The notes: a model not told the origin generated them from the letters alone. A stretch of DNA of 64,000 nt from Halomonas sp. S3-1-1 (GCF_023757625.1 NZ_JALGBZ010000003.1:434001-498000), one strand, 5' to 3'; shown: positions 26,173 to 35,803, counted from the stretch's first letter. Numbers and translations are program-made.

Positions 26173-27516
26173 GTGGCCCAACCAACGCATTCTCTCTCTC
26201 GCCGTTTCATGATCACCGCCGTGGCCGCCGCCGTCATGGGCGCCGGTGCTCAGGCCGTTGCCCAAGAAAGCGACGACCCGATCAAGGTCGGTATCCTGCA
26301 CTCGCTCTCCGGCACCATGGCGATCAGCGAATCGACGCTGAAAGACACCGTCGAAATGCTCATCGAGCAGCAGAACGAAGCGGGTGGGTTGCTTGGTCGC
26401 GACCTGGAAGCCGTGGTGGTCGACCCGGCTTCCAACTGGCCGCTGTTCGCCGAGCGTGCCCGCGAGCTGCTGGCTCAGGAAGAGGTCGACGTTATCTTCG
26501 GTAACTGGACCTCCGTTTCGCGCAAGGCGGTGCTGCCGGTGGTCGAGGAGCTCAACGGTCTGCTGTTCTACCCGGTGCAGTACGAAGGCGAGGAGTCCTC
26601 TGAAAACGTCTTCTACACCGGCGCGGCGCCCAATCAGCAGGCGATTCCCGCCGTCGATTATTTGATCAACGAAGTCGGCATCGAGCGCTTCGCCCTGGTC
26701 GGCACCGACTACGTCTATCCGCGCACCACCAACCGCATTCTGGAAGCCTACCTACAGGACGAGCACGGCGTGGCGGAAGAGGACATCATGGTCAACTACA
26801 CGCCCTTCGGCCATTCGGACTGGCAGAACATCGTCTCGGAAATTCGCCGCTTCGGCGAAGAGGGCAAGCCCACTGCGGTCGTCTCGACCATCAACGGCGA
26901 CGCCAACGTGCCGTTCTACCGTGAGCTTGCCAACCAGGGCATCGACGCCGCCGACATTCCGGTCATCGCCTTCTCGGTAGGCGAGCAGGAGCTTTCCGGG
27001 ATCGATACGGGCCCGCTGGTTGGCCACCTGGCGGCCTGGAACTACTTCATGAGCGTGGACACCGACGAGAATTACGACTTCATCGATGCCTGGATCGAGC
27101 ATACCGGCGATGAGATGTCGGTGACCAACGACCCGATGGAAGCCCACTACATTGGCTTCAACATGTGGGCGGAAGCGGTACGCAAGGCGGGCACGGTGGA
27201 TGTCGACGCGGTGAAGGACGCCATCATCGGTGTCACCGTGCCGAACCTGTCCGGCGGCTATGCGGCCATGATGCCCAACCACCACATCACCAAGCCGGTG
27301 CTGATCGGCGAGATCCAGGACAACGGTCAGTTCGACATCGTCTGGCAAACGCCGTCGACGGTTGCCGGCGACGCCTGGTCCGACTATCTGCCCGGCTCCC
27401 GCGATCTGATCGCTGACTGGCGCAAGCCCATGGAGTGCGGCAACTTCAACGTCGTCAACGGCTCCTGCGGTGGCAGCACCGCCGCGGAAGAAGCCGAAGC
27501 GGCGCTGGCCGAGTAA
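26173..27516 (+). CDS. urtA: Urea ABC transporter substrate-binding protein UrtA
   Basis: Periplasmic urea receptor. The 447-residue protein starts with GTG after AAGGAG (6 bases spacing). An N-terminal twin-arginine-like stretch (SRRFMITAVAAAVMGAGA) serves as export signal. The mature protein shows the UrtA pattern: VGILHSLSGTMAISESTLKD, EVDVIFGNWTSVSRKAVLPV and FYPVQYEGEESSENVFYTGA, which distinguish it from amino-acid receptors of the same superfamily. First gene of urtABCDE, with a sigma-54 promoter upstream, so nitrogen control is likely. Urease genes 11 kb downstream complete the pathway. Confidence 0.95.
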   Translation: MAQPTHSLSRRFMITAVAAAVMGAGAQAVAQESDDPIKVGILHSLSGTMAISESTLKDTVEMLIEQQNEAGGLLGRDLEAVVVDPASNWPLFAERARELLAQEEVDVIFGNWTSVSRKAVLPVVEELNGLLFYPVQYEGEESSENVFYTGAAPNQQAIPAVDYLINEVGIERFALVGTDYVYPRTTNRILEAYLQDEHGVAEEDIMVNYTPFGHSDWQNIVSEIRRFGEEGKPTAVVSTINGDANVPFYRELANQGIDAADIPVIAFSVGEQELSGIDTGPLVGHLAAWNYFMSVDTDENYDFIDAWIEHTGDEMSVTNDPMEAHYIGFNMWAEAVRKAGTVDVDAVKDAIIGVTVPNLSGGYAAMMPNHHITKPVLIGEIQDNGQFDIVWQTPSTVAGDAWSDYLPGSRDLIADWRKPMECGNFNVVNGSCGGSTAAEEAEAALAE

Positions 27517-27588
27517 CGCTCCCTTCACCCGGGCCGCAGCCGCGGCCCGGGGCACGCCACCTCCAACTTACACTTAAAGGAACAACCC

Positions 27589-29190
27589 ATGAGGCGCTTC
27601 CTTTTCTGGGCGCTGCTGTGTCTGCTGGCCGGCTTTTTGCCAAGTGCCGCGGCACAAACCAGCGCACAAGACAGTGACCCCGGCTATTCGCTGCTCGAAA
27701 CCCTGAACGTCGACTCGTACCGCGACAAGGGCGAGGCGATCACCGCGATTTTGCAAAGCGATGACGAGCGTGCCCGGGGCTGGCTGCAGGCGCTGCTCGA
27801 CGGCCGTTTGCAGCGCACCGATGATGGCCGCTTCGTCATCGTGCTGAACAATACCGGGCGCAGCTGGCCCGTCGAAGATGCGCTCAGCGGCGAGCCGCTG
27901 GGTGAGATGTCGCGCCGCGAGCTCGACCGCATCGGGATCAACAACGCGCTGCGCAATCAGCTCCGAAGCGCCATCGCCGTGGTGGATCTTTACTCGCCCA
28001 ACGTCGAGCGCCGGCGGACCTCCGCCGACCGCCTGCTGGGCGAAGTGGACGATGAGCTCTTTGACACCCTGACACCGCTGATCGAGGACGCCGAGGACGA
28101 CTACGTGCGCCGGCGCCTGATTCAGGCGGTCGCAATTTATCAAACCGAAAACGGTGAGATGGCAGGCGTCGAGGCGCTGGCCGGAAGCCTGCACCCGCGT
28201 GCCCGCGTGGCGCTGAACCGCGCCACCAATGCCGAGAACCCGGCGGTGGCGGACGCCGCCCGCGCCGCACTTGCAAGCGTCGAGCAGAACTTGAAGATCA
28301 ACCGCGGCGTCGAGACGCTCTACTTCGGCCTGAGCCTTGGCTCGGTGCTGGTGCTCTCCGCCATTGGCCTGGCCATCACCTTTGGCGTGATGGGCGTGAT
28401 CAACATGGCCCACGGCGAGCTGATGATGCTCGGCGCCTACACCACCTGGATGATGCAGCAGCTCTTGCCCGGCCAGCCCGGGCTTGCGCTGATGCTCTCG
28501 ATTCCCGCCGGCTTTCTGGTGGCCGCGCTTGCCGGTATCGCCATCGAGCGCAGCGTGATCCAGTTTCTCAAGGGCCGCCCACTGGAAACGTTGCTTGCCA
28601 CTTTCGGTATCAGCCTGATCCTGCAGCAGCTGGTGCGCACGGTGATATCGCCGCTCAACCGTACGGTGATCACGCCGGAGTGGATGAGTGGGTCGCTTGT
28701 CATCAACGATGCGCTATCGCTGACGCTCAATCGCTTGTTCGTGATGGGTTTTGCGCTGCTGGTCTTTGTCGCTCTGATGCTGATCATGCGCCGTACGCGT
28801 TTGGGCCTCGAGGTGCGCGCGGTGACGCAAAACCGCGCCATGGCGCGTTCCATGGGTATTCGCGCGACCAGGGTCGATATCATGACCTTCGCGCTGGGCT
28901 CTGGCGTTGCCGGGCTTGCCGGCGTGGCGCTTTCCCAGCTCACCAACGTCGGGCCGAATCTGGGCCAGAACTACATTATCGATTCTTTCATGGTGGTGGT
29001 GTTTGGCGGCGTAGGGAATCTGTGGGGCACGCTGGTGGCGGGGCTTTCGCTTGGCGTGATCAACCAGATCCTTGAGCCTTGGGCGGGGGCAGTGCTGGCC
29101 AAGATCATCGTGCTGGTGTTCATCATCCTGTTCATTCAAAAGCGCCCGCGGGGACTCTTCCCGCAGAAGGGCCGCGCGGCAGAGGGTTAA
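27589..29190 (+). CDS. urtB: Urea ABC transporter permease UrtB
   Basis: Membrane subunit of 533 residues. A signal peptide and a periplasmic region of about 230 residues (DSYRDKGEAITAILQSDDER and following) precede the LivH-like permease part, which starts at YFGLSLGSVLVLSAIGLAIT and contains GVMGVINMAHGELMMLGAYT. This long N-terminal extension is characteristic of UrtB. It lies 72 bases after urtA and 3 bases before urtC. Confidence 0.94.
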   Translation: MRRFLFWALLCLLAGFLPSAAAQTSAQDSDPGYSLLETLNVDSYRDKGEAITAILQSDDERARGWLQALLDGRLQRTDDGRFVIVLNNTGRSWPVEDALSGEPLGEMSRRELDRIGINNALRNQLRSAIAVVDLYSPNVERRRTSADRLLGEVDDELFDTLTPLIEDAEDDYVRRRLIQAVAIYQTENGEMAGVEALAGSLHPRARVALNRATNAENPAVADAARAALASVEQNLKINRGVETLYFGLSLGSVLVLSAIGLAITFGVMGVINMAHGELMMLGAYTTWMMQQLLPGQPGLALMLSIPAGFLVAALAGIAIERSVIQFLKGRPLETLLATFGISLILQQLVRTVISPLNRTVITPEWMSGSLVINDALSLTLNRLFVMGFALLVFVALMLIMRRTRLGLEVRAVTQNRAMARSMGIRATRVDIMTFALGSGVAGLAGVALSQLTNVGPNLGQNYIIDSFMVVVFGGVGNLWGTLVAGLSLGVINQILEPWAGAVLAKIIVLVFIILFIQKRPRGLFPQKGRAAEG

Positions 29191-29193
29191 CCG

Positions 29194-30333
29194 ATGACCT
29201 TTCAGGCAACCTCGAGCCGCTTCTGGCTCGCCCGCCCATTCACCGAGCGCGCCACCCAGCTGTTTCTCGGCGTACTGTTTGCCGCGCTGCTGATCGTCAC
29301 CGTGCTGCACGTGGCCGTGCCGCAAGGCAGCGCCCTGCACGTGAACGCCTACACGGTGAACCTGTTCGGCAAGTACTTGAGCTACGCGCTGCTCGCCGTG
29401 GCGGTGGATCTGGTGTGGGGGTATCTGGGTATTCTAAGCCTTGGCCACGGCGCCTTTTTTGCCATTGGCGGCTACGCCATGGGCATGTACCTGATGCGCC
29501 AAATTGGCGACCGCGGCACCTACGGCGACCCGGTGCTGCCGGACTTCATGGTGTTTCTCAACTGGGATAGCCTGCCCTGGTACTGGCTAGGCTTCGACAT
29601 GGCCTGGTTCGCCTTCGCCATGGTGCTGCTCGCACCCGGGCTTTTAGCGCTGATCTTCGGCTTTCTGGCGTTTCGCTCCCGGGTCACCGGGGTGTATCTC
29701 TCGATCATCACCCAGGCGCTGACCTTTGCGCTGATGCTGGCGTTCTTTCGCAACGAAATGGGCTTTGGCGGCAACAACGGCCTTACCGACTTCCGCGAGA
29801 TTCTGGGCTTCAATCTGCGAAGCAGTGATACGCGGCTAGGGCTCTTTCTGGCTTCCGGGGTAGCGCTGGCGCTGGGCTACGTGCTGTGCCGGGCGATCGT
29901 CACCAGCAAGCTTGGCCGCGTCTGCGTGGCCACTCGTGATGCCGAGGCGCGCACGCGCTTCATCGGCTACCGGGTCGAGCGCTTTCAGCTCTTCGTGTTC
30001 GTGGTCTCCGCCATGCTCGCTGGTGTCGCCGGGGCGCTCTACGTGCCGCAAGTGGGCATCATCAACCCCAGCGAGTTCTCGCCGCTGTTCTCGATCGAGA
30101 TCGTACTGTGGGTGGCGCTCGGTGGGCGCGCCACGCTTTACGGCGCGGTGATCGGCGCGATTCTGGTCAACTACGCCAAGACCGTGTTCACCGGCGTGAT
30201 GCCGGATGCCTGGCTCTTCGCCCTGGGTGGGCTGTTCGTGCTGGTCACGGTGCTTCTGCCCAAAGGCGTGGCGGGGCTCTTTTCCCATCTTCGCCGACGC
30301 GATTCCACCTACTCACGGGAGGCGAGCGCATGA
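29194..30333 (+). CDS. urtC: Urea ABC transporter permease UrtC
   Basis: Second LivM-like permease, 379 residues with about ten helices. Conserved stretches include YALLAVAVDLVWGYLGILSL, GHGAFFAIGGYAMGMYLMRQ and the cytoplasmic EAA-like loop DAEARTRFIGYRVERFQLFV. FGGNNGLTDF is also typical of UrtC. It starts 3 bases after the urtB stop, and its stop overlaps the urtD start (ATGA). Confidence 0.94.
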   Translation: MTFQATSSRFWLARPFTERATQLFLGVLFAALLIVTVLHVAVPQGSALHVNAYTVNLFGKYLSYALLAVAVDLVWGYLGILSLGHGAFFAIGGYAMGMYLMRQIGDRGTYGDPVLPDFMVFLNWDSLPWYWLGFDMAWFAFAMVLLAPGLLALIFGFLAFRSRVTGVYLSIITQALTFALMLAFFRNEMGFGGNNGLTDFREILGFNLRSSDTRLGLFLASGVALALGYVLCRAIVTSKLGRVCVATRDAEARTRFIGYRVERFQLFVFVVSAMLAGVAGALYVPQVGIINPSEFSPLFSIEIVLWVALGGRATLYGAVIGAILVNYAKTVFTGVMPDAWLFALGGLFVLVTVLLPKGVAGLFSHLRRRDSTYSREASA

Positions 30334-31166
30334 GCTTTTTCGAGTCGCTTAGAGAGCGCGATCGGGTCTTCGATTTCATGACCCCTCAGGCGTCCACCGT
30401 GGACGTGCGCCATGGCCCGATTCTCTACATGGAGGATGTCACCGTCAGCTTCGACGGCTTCAAGGCGATCAACAAGCTGAACCTGACCATCGACGACGGT
30501 GAGCTACGCTGCATCATCGGCCCCAACGGCGCGGGCAAGACCACCATGATGGACATCATCACCGGCAAGACGCGGCCCAACGAGGGAAGCGTCTGGTTCG
30601 GCAGCCGCCATAATCTCTTGAAAATGAACGAACCCGAGATCGCAAGTTTGGGCATAGGGCGCAAGTTCCAGAAGCCCACGGTGTTCGAGGCACTGAGCGT
30701 GTTCGAGAACCTGGAGCTCGCCATGGCGGCCGACAAGCGCATCTTCCCCACGCTCACCGCCCGCATGACCGGCGAGACACGCGATCGCATCGAAGAGGTG
30801 CTGACCACCATCGGTTTGACCGAGCTGCGCTTTCAACCCGCGGGTATTCTCTCCCACGGCCAGAAGCAGTGGCTGGAGATCGGCATGCTGCTGATGCAGC
30901 GCCCAAGGCTTCTGCTGGTCGACGAACCCGTGGCCGGAATGACCGAGCAGGAGATGGAGCGCACCGCCGAGCTCTTGACGCGCCTGGCCGGCAAGCAGTC
31001 GGTAGTGGTGGTCGAGCACGACATGGGGTTCGTGCGCTCCATCGCCCGCAAGGTGACGGTGCTTCACCAAGGCAGCGTGCTGGCCGAAGGCAGCATGGAC
31101 CAGGTCGCAAGCGACCCCAGCGTGGTCGAGGTGTACCTGGGCGCGGACGACGAGGAGGCGGCCTGA
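30330..31166 (+). CDS. urtD: Urea ABC transporter ATP-binding protein UrtD
   Basis: LivG-like ATPase of 278 residues. Walker A GPNGAGKTT, an early signature-like ILSHGQKQWLEIGMLLMQRP, Walker B LLLVDEPVAGMT, and the switch VVVEHDMGFVR are visible. The SHGQKQWLE variant of the ABC signature is the usual one in UrtD. ATG 30330 overlaps the urtC stop by four bases; the frame is open further upstream but that part is inside urtC. The stop overlaps the urtE start. Confidence 0.95.
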   Translation: MSFFESLRERDRVFDFMTPQASTVDVRHGPILYMEDVTVSFDGFKAINKLNLTIDDGELRCIIGPNGAGKTTMMDIITGKTRPNEGSVWFGSRHNLLKMNEPEIASLGIGRKFQKPTVFEALSVFENLELAMAADKRIFPTLTARMTGETRDRIEEVLTTIGLTELRFQPAGILSHGQKQWLEIGMLLMQRPRLLLVDEPVAGMTEQEMERTAELLTRLAGKQSVVVVEHDMGFVRSIARKVTVLHQGSVLAEGSMDQVASDPSVVEVYLGADDEEAA

Positions 31167-31873
31167 TGCTCGCGATCGAACAACTCAATCAATTCTACGG
31201 CGAAAGCCACACCCTGTGGGATCTGGATCTCGACGTGCCCAAAGGGCAGTGCACCTGCGTGATGGGCCGCAACGGGGTGGGCAAGACCACCCTGATGAAA
31301 GCGATCATGGGCGAAGTCGCGGTCAAAAGCGGCGCGCTTAGATTTCAAGCGGAAGGCGGCGAGGTCGAGCTGACCAAAAAGGCGATCGAGGCGCGCTCGC
31401 GTTTGGGCGTAGGCTTCGTCCCGCAGGGGCGCCAGATATTTCCCATGCTGACCGTCGAGGAGAACCTGCGCACGGGCCTTGCCGCCCGTGGCGACGGCTT
31501 GAAAAAGATTCCGGCGCGGATCTATGAGCTCTTCCCGGTGCTGGAGGAGATGAAACATCGCCGTGGCGGCGATCTCTCCGGCGGCCAACAGCAGCAGCTC
31601 GCCATCGGCCGTGCCCTAGTGATCGAGCCCAAACTTTTGATTTTGGACGAGCCGGGCGAGGGCATTCAGCCCAACATCGTGGCGCAAATCGGCCAGGTAA
31701 TCCGCCAACTGATCGAAGAGGACGGCCTAACGGTGCTACTGGTCGAGCAGAAGCTACCCTTTGCCAGAAAATACGCCGACCGCTTTGTGATCATGGACCG
31801 CGGCCGCCCGGTAGCCAAGGGTGAGATCGGCGAGCTATCCCAGGAGCTGATCAAGACGCACCTGACGGTGTGA
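31166..31873 (+). CDS. urtE: Urea ABC transporter ATP-binding protein UrtE
   Basis: LivF-like ATPase of 235 residues, last gene of the operon. It has Walker A GRNGVGKTT, a Q-loop in GFVPQGRQIFPMLTVEENL, the signature LSGGQQQQLAIGRALV, and Walker B LLILDEPGEGIQPNIV, where EGIQPNIV is characteristic of UrtE. ATG 31166 overlaps the urtD stop. A terminator lies 46 bases after the stop, shared with the convergent manganese operon. Confidence 0.95.
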   Translation: MLAIEQLNQFYGESHTLWDLDLDVPKGQCTCVMGRNGVGKTTLMKAIMGEVAVKSGALRFQAEGGEVELTKKAIEARSRLGVGFVPQGRQIFPMLTVEENLRTGLAARGDGLKKIPARIYELFPVLEEMKHRRGGDLSGGQQQQLAIGRALVIEPKLLILDEPGEGIQPNIVAQIGQVIRQLIEEDGLTVLLVEQKLPFARKYADRFVIMDRGRPVAKGEIGELSQELIKTHLTV

Positions 31874-31919
31874 GTTATCCACACCCGGTTGCCTCGATTA
31901 ATGACGCTCGACCAAAGAC

Positions 31920-31948
31920 AGCGCCCGCCAATAGGCGGGCGCTTTTTT
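31920..31948 (+). terminator. Intrinsic terminator of urtABCDE
   Basis: Perfect 10-bp stem AGCGCCCGCC / GGCGGGCGCT with an AATA loop, followed by a T run. On the other side only AAAGA is present, so it acts mainly on the plus strand. Confidence 0.9.
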
Positions 31949-31968
31949 AGGCGGGTAGGCACCGGCAT

Positions 31969-32889
31969 TCACATCGTGGCTGGCGGCTCCACAGGTGCTT
32001 GCCGCGCCCGTCGACGCTTCAGCACTTGGGTCATCAAGCCATAGCGCGGCCCAAACAGAAAAGCGAGGATCAAAAATACCCCGGTCATCACCGCCATCAT
32101 GCCGCCGATCGAGACGTTGAAATGCACAGCGAGAAAGTAGCCGCTAATGCTCGAGGCGATCGAAATCAGCGCGCCGATGACGAACATCATCCACAGCCGG
32201 TCGGTGAGCAGGTATGCCGCCGAGGCGGGGACGATCGCAAAAGCGATAAACAGCACCGCGCCGACGGCATCGAAGGCGGCTACGGCGGTGGAGCTGGTGA
32301 GCATCAAGAGCACGTAAAAGAGAATCGTCGGCATGAAACCGAAGGTTTTGGCCAGCGCCGGATCGAACGTGGCAAGCTTCAGCTCTTTGTAGAAGAGCCC
32401 GATGAAGGCGTAGTTGATCAGCGTCATCACGCTCATCGACACCAGCGCCTGAGGAATGGGCAGGCCAAACAGCTCGACGGTATCCAGCCAGACGAAGCCG
32501 ATTTCTCCGAGCAGCACCGTGTGGGTGTCGATGTGAACGTCGTGGGCGTAGATATTGAGCAGCAGCACGCCGATGGAGAACAGCGCCGGAAACACAAGCC
32601 CGATGGCGGCGTCCTGTTTGACGCGCTTGGTGTTGGCCAGCGCCTCGGTGAGAAAGACGGTCAAAAGCCCGGTCAGTGCGGCGCCGATGAGCTGCACCGG
32701 CCCGCTCTGCTGTTTGGTGAGTATCCAGACGATGACGATACCGAACACGATCGAGTGGCTAATGGCATCCGAGAGCATGCTGTTGCCGCGCAGCACCAAA
32801 AAGGTCCCCACTGCCGAGGAGGCGATGCCCACCATGGCGCCGACCAGAATGATCGGCAGCGCGGTACTGTTGAGAAGCTCCGCGATCAT
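31969..32889 (-). CDS. mntD: Manganese-type metal ABC transporter permease MntD
   Basis: ABC-3 family permease of 306 residues with eight or nine helices. It carries GAMVGIASSAVGTFLVLRGN, then SMLSDAISHSIVFGIV, the conserved loop of metal importers. ALAKTFGFMP and VGAVLFIAFAIVPASAAYLL are also typical. It is the last gene of mntABCD and overlaps mntC by four bases. A short cytoplasmic tail rich in arginine follows the last helix (LKRRRARQAP). Substrate assignment rests on the MntR-like box and the TroA-like receptor of the operon. Confidence 0.85.
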   Translation of the reverse strand: MIAELLNSTALPIILVGAMVGIASSAVGTFLVLRGNSMLSDAISHSIVFGIVIVWILTKQQSGPVQLIGAALTGLLTVFLTEALANTKRVKQDAAIGLVFPALFSIGVLLLNIYAHDVHIDTHTVLLGEIGFVWLDTVELFGLPIPQALVSMSVMTLINYAFIGLFYKELKLATFDPALAKTFGFMPTILFYVLLMLTSSTAVAAFDAVGAVLFIAFAIVPASAAYLLTDRLWMMFVIGALISIASSISGYFLAVHFNVSIGGMMAVMTGVFLILAFLFGPRYGLMTQVLKRRRARQAPVEPPATM

Positions 32890-33977
32890 GGCGCGACCTC
32901 CTCGAAGGTGGCGACGACCTGGCGCGCTTTTGCCTGCCCCGTTGCCGTTAGCCCCCAGCCCGCCTCACCTTGTGAGCGGATCAGGTAGCCCTGGCGCTTC
33001 AAGCGAGCCAGCGTTAACCGCGCGCTCAGCGTCGAGCGCCGTGTCGCGGGCCTGGTCGGGTGTTTGTACAGTGTGTAAAGAAGCTGGCGTTTTTGCAGCT
33101 CGGCTTTCTGGCGGTAGTGTTTCACGATGCCCCATAAAAGCCCGCGGTTAGGTGCCAGGGCCAGTGACAGCAGCACGATGATTGTTGCGGTAAGCACGAT
33201 GAGCGGGCCGGTGGCGAGTCCGCGCGAGAGCGTGCTGATGGTGGCCCCGGACACGCCGCTGACGATGCCCACACCCGCCGCGATGGCAAGCATTGAGCCC
33301 AGGTGGCGGCTCCATTGACGCGCCGCCGCCGCCGGGGCGACGATCATCGCCGCCATCAAAATCACCCCGACCATCTGCAAACCGACCACCACCGCTAGCG
33401 CCACCATGGCGGTAAGCGTCGCTTCGATGGCCGTCGTAGGCATCCCCAAGGTGCGGGCGTACTCGGCGTCGAACGTCACCAGTTTGGCCTGCTTCCAAAA
33501 GGCAGCAAGCAGTGAAAGTGTCACTAGTGTTACGCCGCCCATTACCCAGAGATCCGAGCGCAGCGTGGCGGCGGCCTGGCCGAACAGAAAAGCTTCAAGC
33601 CCTCCCTGGGAGGCGTTGCTGGTGCCCTGAATATAGGTGAGCAGCACGATGCCAACGGCAAAGAAAAGGCTCAGACAAACCCCCAAGCCCGCGTCCGTTT
33701 TCAGGCGGCTTTTGCGGGTGAGCAGCAGCATGAGGAGCGCGGCAAGCGAGCCGGTCACAAGCGCGCCGATCATGATGCCGCCGATATCTCGGCTACCGGT
33801 GATGATAAAGCTTAGGCATATTCCCGGAAGGGCCGCGTGGGAGATAGCGTCGCCTAAAAGGCTCTGGCGGCGCAGTACCGCAAAGCAGCCAAGGGGGCCG
33901 CTGATCAGGCCTAAAAGTGAGGCGCCAATCACCACGTTTTGAAAGGTGTAGTCGGTGAGAAGGTCTAGCCAGGACAT
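32886..33977 (-). CDS. mntC: Manganese-type metal ABC transporter permease MntC with C-terminal winged-helix-like tail
   Basis: ABC-3 family permease, 363 residues. The membrane part (about 1-285) contains GPLGCFAVLRRQSLLGDAIS and HAALPGICLSF and DAEYARTLGMPTTAIEATLT. After it, about 75 cytoplasmic residues (RQLLYTLYKHPTRPATRRS, LARLKRQGYLIRSQGEAGWG, LTATGQAKARQVV) read as a small winged helix with the wing and a final helix. Comparable tails occur in some TroC/MntC-type permeases. It begins 3 bases after mntB and overlaps mntD. The tail could sense cytoplasmic metal or simply stabilise the complex; this is unknown. Confidence 0.85.
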   Translation of the reverse strand: MSWLDLLTDYTFQNVVIGASLLGLISGPLGCFAVLRRQSLLGDAISHAALPGICLSFIITGSRDIGGIMIGALVTGSLAALLMLLLTRKSRLKTDAGLGVCLSLFFAVGIVLLTYIQGTSNASQGGLEAFLFGQAAATLRSDLWVMGGVTLVTLSLLAAFWKQAKLVTFDAEYARTLGMPTTAIEATLTAMVALAVVVGLQMVGVILMAAMIVAPAAAARQWSRHLGSMLAIAAGVGIVSGVSGATISTLSRGLATGPLIVLTATIIVLLSLALAPNRGLLWGIVKHYRQKAELQKRQLLYTLYKHPTRPATRRSTLSARLTLARLKRQGYLIRSQGEAGWGLTATGQAKARQVVATFEEVAP

Positions 33978-33980
33978 GGG

Positions 33981-34766
33981 TCACGTCACCTTCGAGGCGG
34001 AGAACATCAGCGATTCACTGTCGCCGAGCAGGGCGATCTGGCCGCCGTAGGCCTTACGAAGATGATCGATCTTGAACACCTCTTTTGCGTTACCGGAGGC
34101 GATGACCCGTACGTTCAGAAGCAGCAGCCAGTCGAAGTAAGTACTCACCGTCTGCAGGTCGTGGTGAACGACGATCACCGTTTTGCCTTCGTCGCGCAGG
34201 CGGCGCAGGATATCGATGATCGCCCGCTCGGTGGTGGCGTCGACTCCGGCCATGGGCTCGTCAAGAAAGTAGACGTCGGCTTTTTGCACTAGCGCGCGAG
34301 CCAGAAACACCCGCTGCTGCTGACCGCCGGAGAGCTGACTGATCTGGCGGTTCGCCATCTCGCTCATACCCACCATCTCGAGCGCTTCCATGGCCTCCTG
34401 GCGCTCTTTACGGCGAGGGCGTTTGAACCAGCCAAGACGCCCGTAAAGGCCCATGATGACGATATCCAGCGCGGTGGTGGGGAAGTCCCAGTCAACGCTC
34501 GAGCGCTGGGGTACGTAGCCCACCCGCTTGCGCTGGGAGGCGTAGGACTTGCCGTGCACCTGCACCTCGCCGGAAAGCGACGGCACGAGCCCCAGAATAC
34601 TCTTGATCAGCGTGCTTTTGCCCGCGCCGTTGGGGCCGACGATGCCCGCCATCACCCCGGCGGGAATATCGAGATCGATATCCCACAGCACGGGCTGATT
34701 GTGATAGCTCACGGTCAGATTCTTGATACTGAGTGCCGGCTCAGCGTTACCGGTCTTTGTCATCAA
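33981..34766 (-). CDS. mntB: Manganese-type metal ABC transporter ATP-binding protein MntB
   Basis: ATPase of 261 residues with Walker A GPNGAGKST, Q-loop VGYVPQRSSVDWDFPTTALD, signature LSGGQQQRVFLARALVQ, Walker B VYFLDEPMAGVD and the switch VVHHDLQTV. The VDWDFPTTALDIVIMGLYGR stretch is characteristic of the Mn/Zn/Fe group (TroB, MntB, SitB). Second gene of the operon, 16 bases after mntA. The residues after the switch (YFDWLLLLNVRVIASG) also match this group. Confidence 0.9.
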   Translation of the reverse strand: MMTKTGNAEPALSIKNLTVSYHNQPVLWDIDLDIPAGVMAGIVGPNGAGKSTLIKSILGLVPSLSGEVQVHGKSYASQRKRVGYVPQRSSVDWDFPTTALDIVIMGLYGRLGWFKRPRRKERQEAMEALEMVGMSEMANRQISQLSGGQQQRVFLARALVQKADVYFLDEPMAGVDATTERAIIDILRRLRDEGKTVIVVHHDLQTVSTYFDWLLLLNVRVIASGNAKEVFKIDHLRKAYGGQIALLGDSESLMFSASKVT

Positions 34767-34782
34767 ACAATGCCTTTGGTCA

Positions 34783-35751
34783 TCAGGTGTCGAGCTGCCA
34801 CTCGCTCGCCCAGTCGTTGAGCGCCTCCGGCAGGGGAGCGAGGGTGCCGCCCAGCGCCTCGACGATGTGCTCGGTGTTGCGGTAGATCATGCCCATATAA
34901 GTACCGTCGACGGTACCGTCGTCACCCATGGCATCCGAATAAAGCTCGCCGCCGACGTTGACTTCATGGCCTCTTTGGCGCGCCGCGTCGATCACCGCCT
35001 GAATGGTGCGTGGGTTGATGGTGCTCTCGACGAACACCGCCGGTACGCGCCGCTCTACCACACTATTGGCCATGTTGCGGATATCGGCAATGCCGGTTTC
35101 GGTGGCAGTGCTGATGCCTTGAATACCTTCGACGTCGATGTCGTAGGCGCGACCGAAGTAACTGAACGCGTCGTGGGCGGTAACCAGCACGCGCTGCTCA
35201 TCCGCGATGGAGGCGATGCTTTCCTTGACCCACTCGTGCAGCGCGAGAAGTTCGGCTTCGTAGCGCTCGGCGTTGGCCTCGATAGAGGCGGCGCACGCCG
35301 GGCGCGCCTCGGCCAGGGTGTCGCTCAAGGTCGGGACGGTTTGCGCCCAGAGCGAGACATCCATCCACAGGTGCGGGTCGACCCCGTAGGCGCCTTGAGA
35401 GGTGATCAGCGCATCCTCCTCGATCGACGCGGGGGCGACGGCAAGCGTCGGCGTGCGCTTGGCAAAGTTCTCCAGCACCGAGCCAAGCTGGCCCTCGAGC
35501 GCGTAGCCCGAGTAAAGAATCTGATCGGCGCCGCGCAGCAGGGCTACATCGCTGGCGCTGGCCTGGTAAAGGTGTGGGTCGACGCCCGGGCCCATCATCG
35601 CCTCGACGCTGACGCACTCGCCGCCCACGTTCTGAGCGACATCGGCGATCATGCCGATGGTCGCCACCACGTTCAGTGGCGGCTCGTCGGCCAGCGACAG
35701 CGAGCTCAGCGGCAGTAGCGCCATAGCGGCAACGATACGGTGTACGGCCAT
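34783..35751 (-). CDS. mntA: Manganese/zinc ABC transporter receptor MntA (TroA-like)
   Basis: Cluster A-I metal-binding protein of 322 residues with a signal peptide ending SLSLA. Predicted ligands follow TroA: His60 in GVDPHLYQ, His127 in GVDPHLWMD, His193 in TAHDAFSYFG and Asp273 in LYSDAMGD. GIQGISTATETG and AVFVESTINPRT also match TroA closely as I recall it. There is no long histidine-rich loop as in ZnuA. First gene of mntABCD. An MntR-like palindrome lies about 53 bases before the start, so repression by manganese is likely. Confidence 0.9.
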   Translation of the reverse strand: MAVHRIVAAMALLPLSSLSLADEPPLNVVATIGMIADVAQNVGGECVSVEAMMGPGVDPHLYQASASDVALLRGADQILYSGYALEGQLGSVLENFAKRTPTLAVAPASIEEDALITSQGAYGVDPHLWMDVSLWAQTVPTLSDTLAEARPACAASIEANAERYEAELLALHEWVKESIASIADEQRVLVTAHDAFSYFGRAYDIDVEGIQGISTATETGIADIRNMANSVVERRVPAVFVESTINPRTIQAVIDAARQRGHEVNVGGELYSDAMGDDGTVDGTYMGMIYRNTEHIVEALGGTLAPLPEALNDWASEWQLDT

Positions 35752-35803
35752 GGTGGATCCTCGCGGTGATCAAAAAAGCGGGCGGTGTTTTACGTCTGGT
35801 AAG

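Noticed and set aside
31999..32988. Plus-strand open frame opposite the metal permease
   Set aside because: Shadow of mntD, with low-complexity charged translation.
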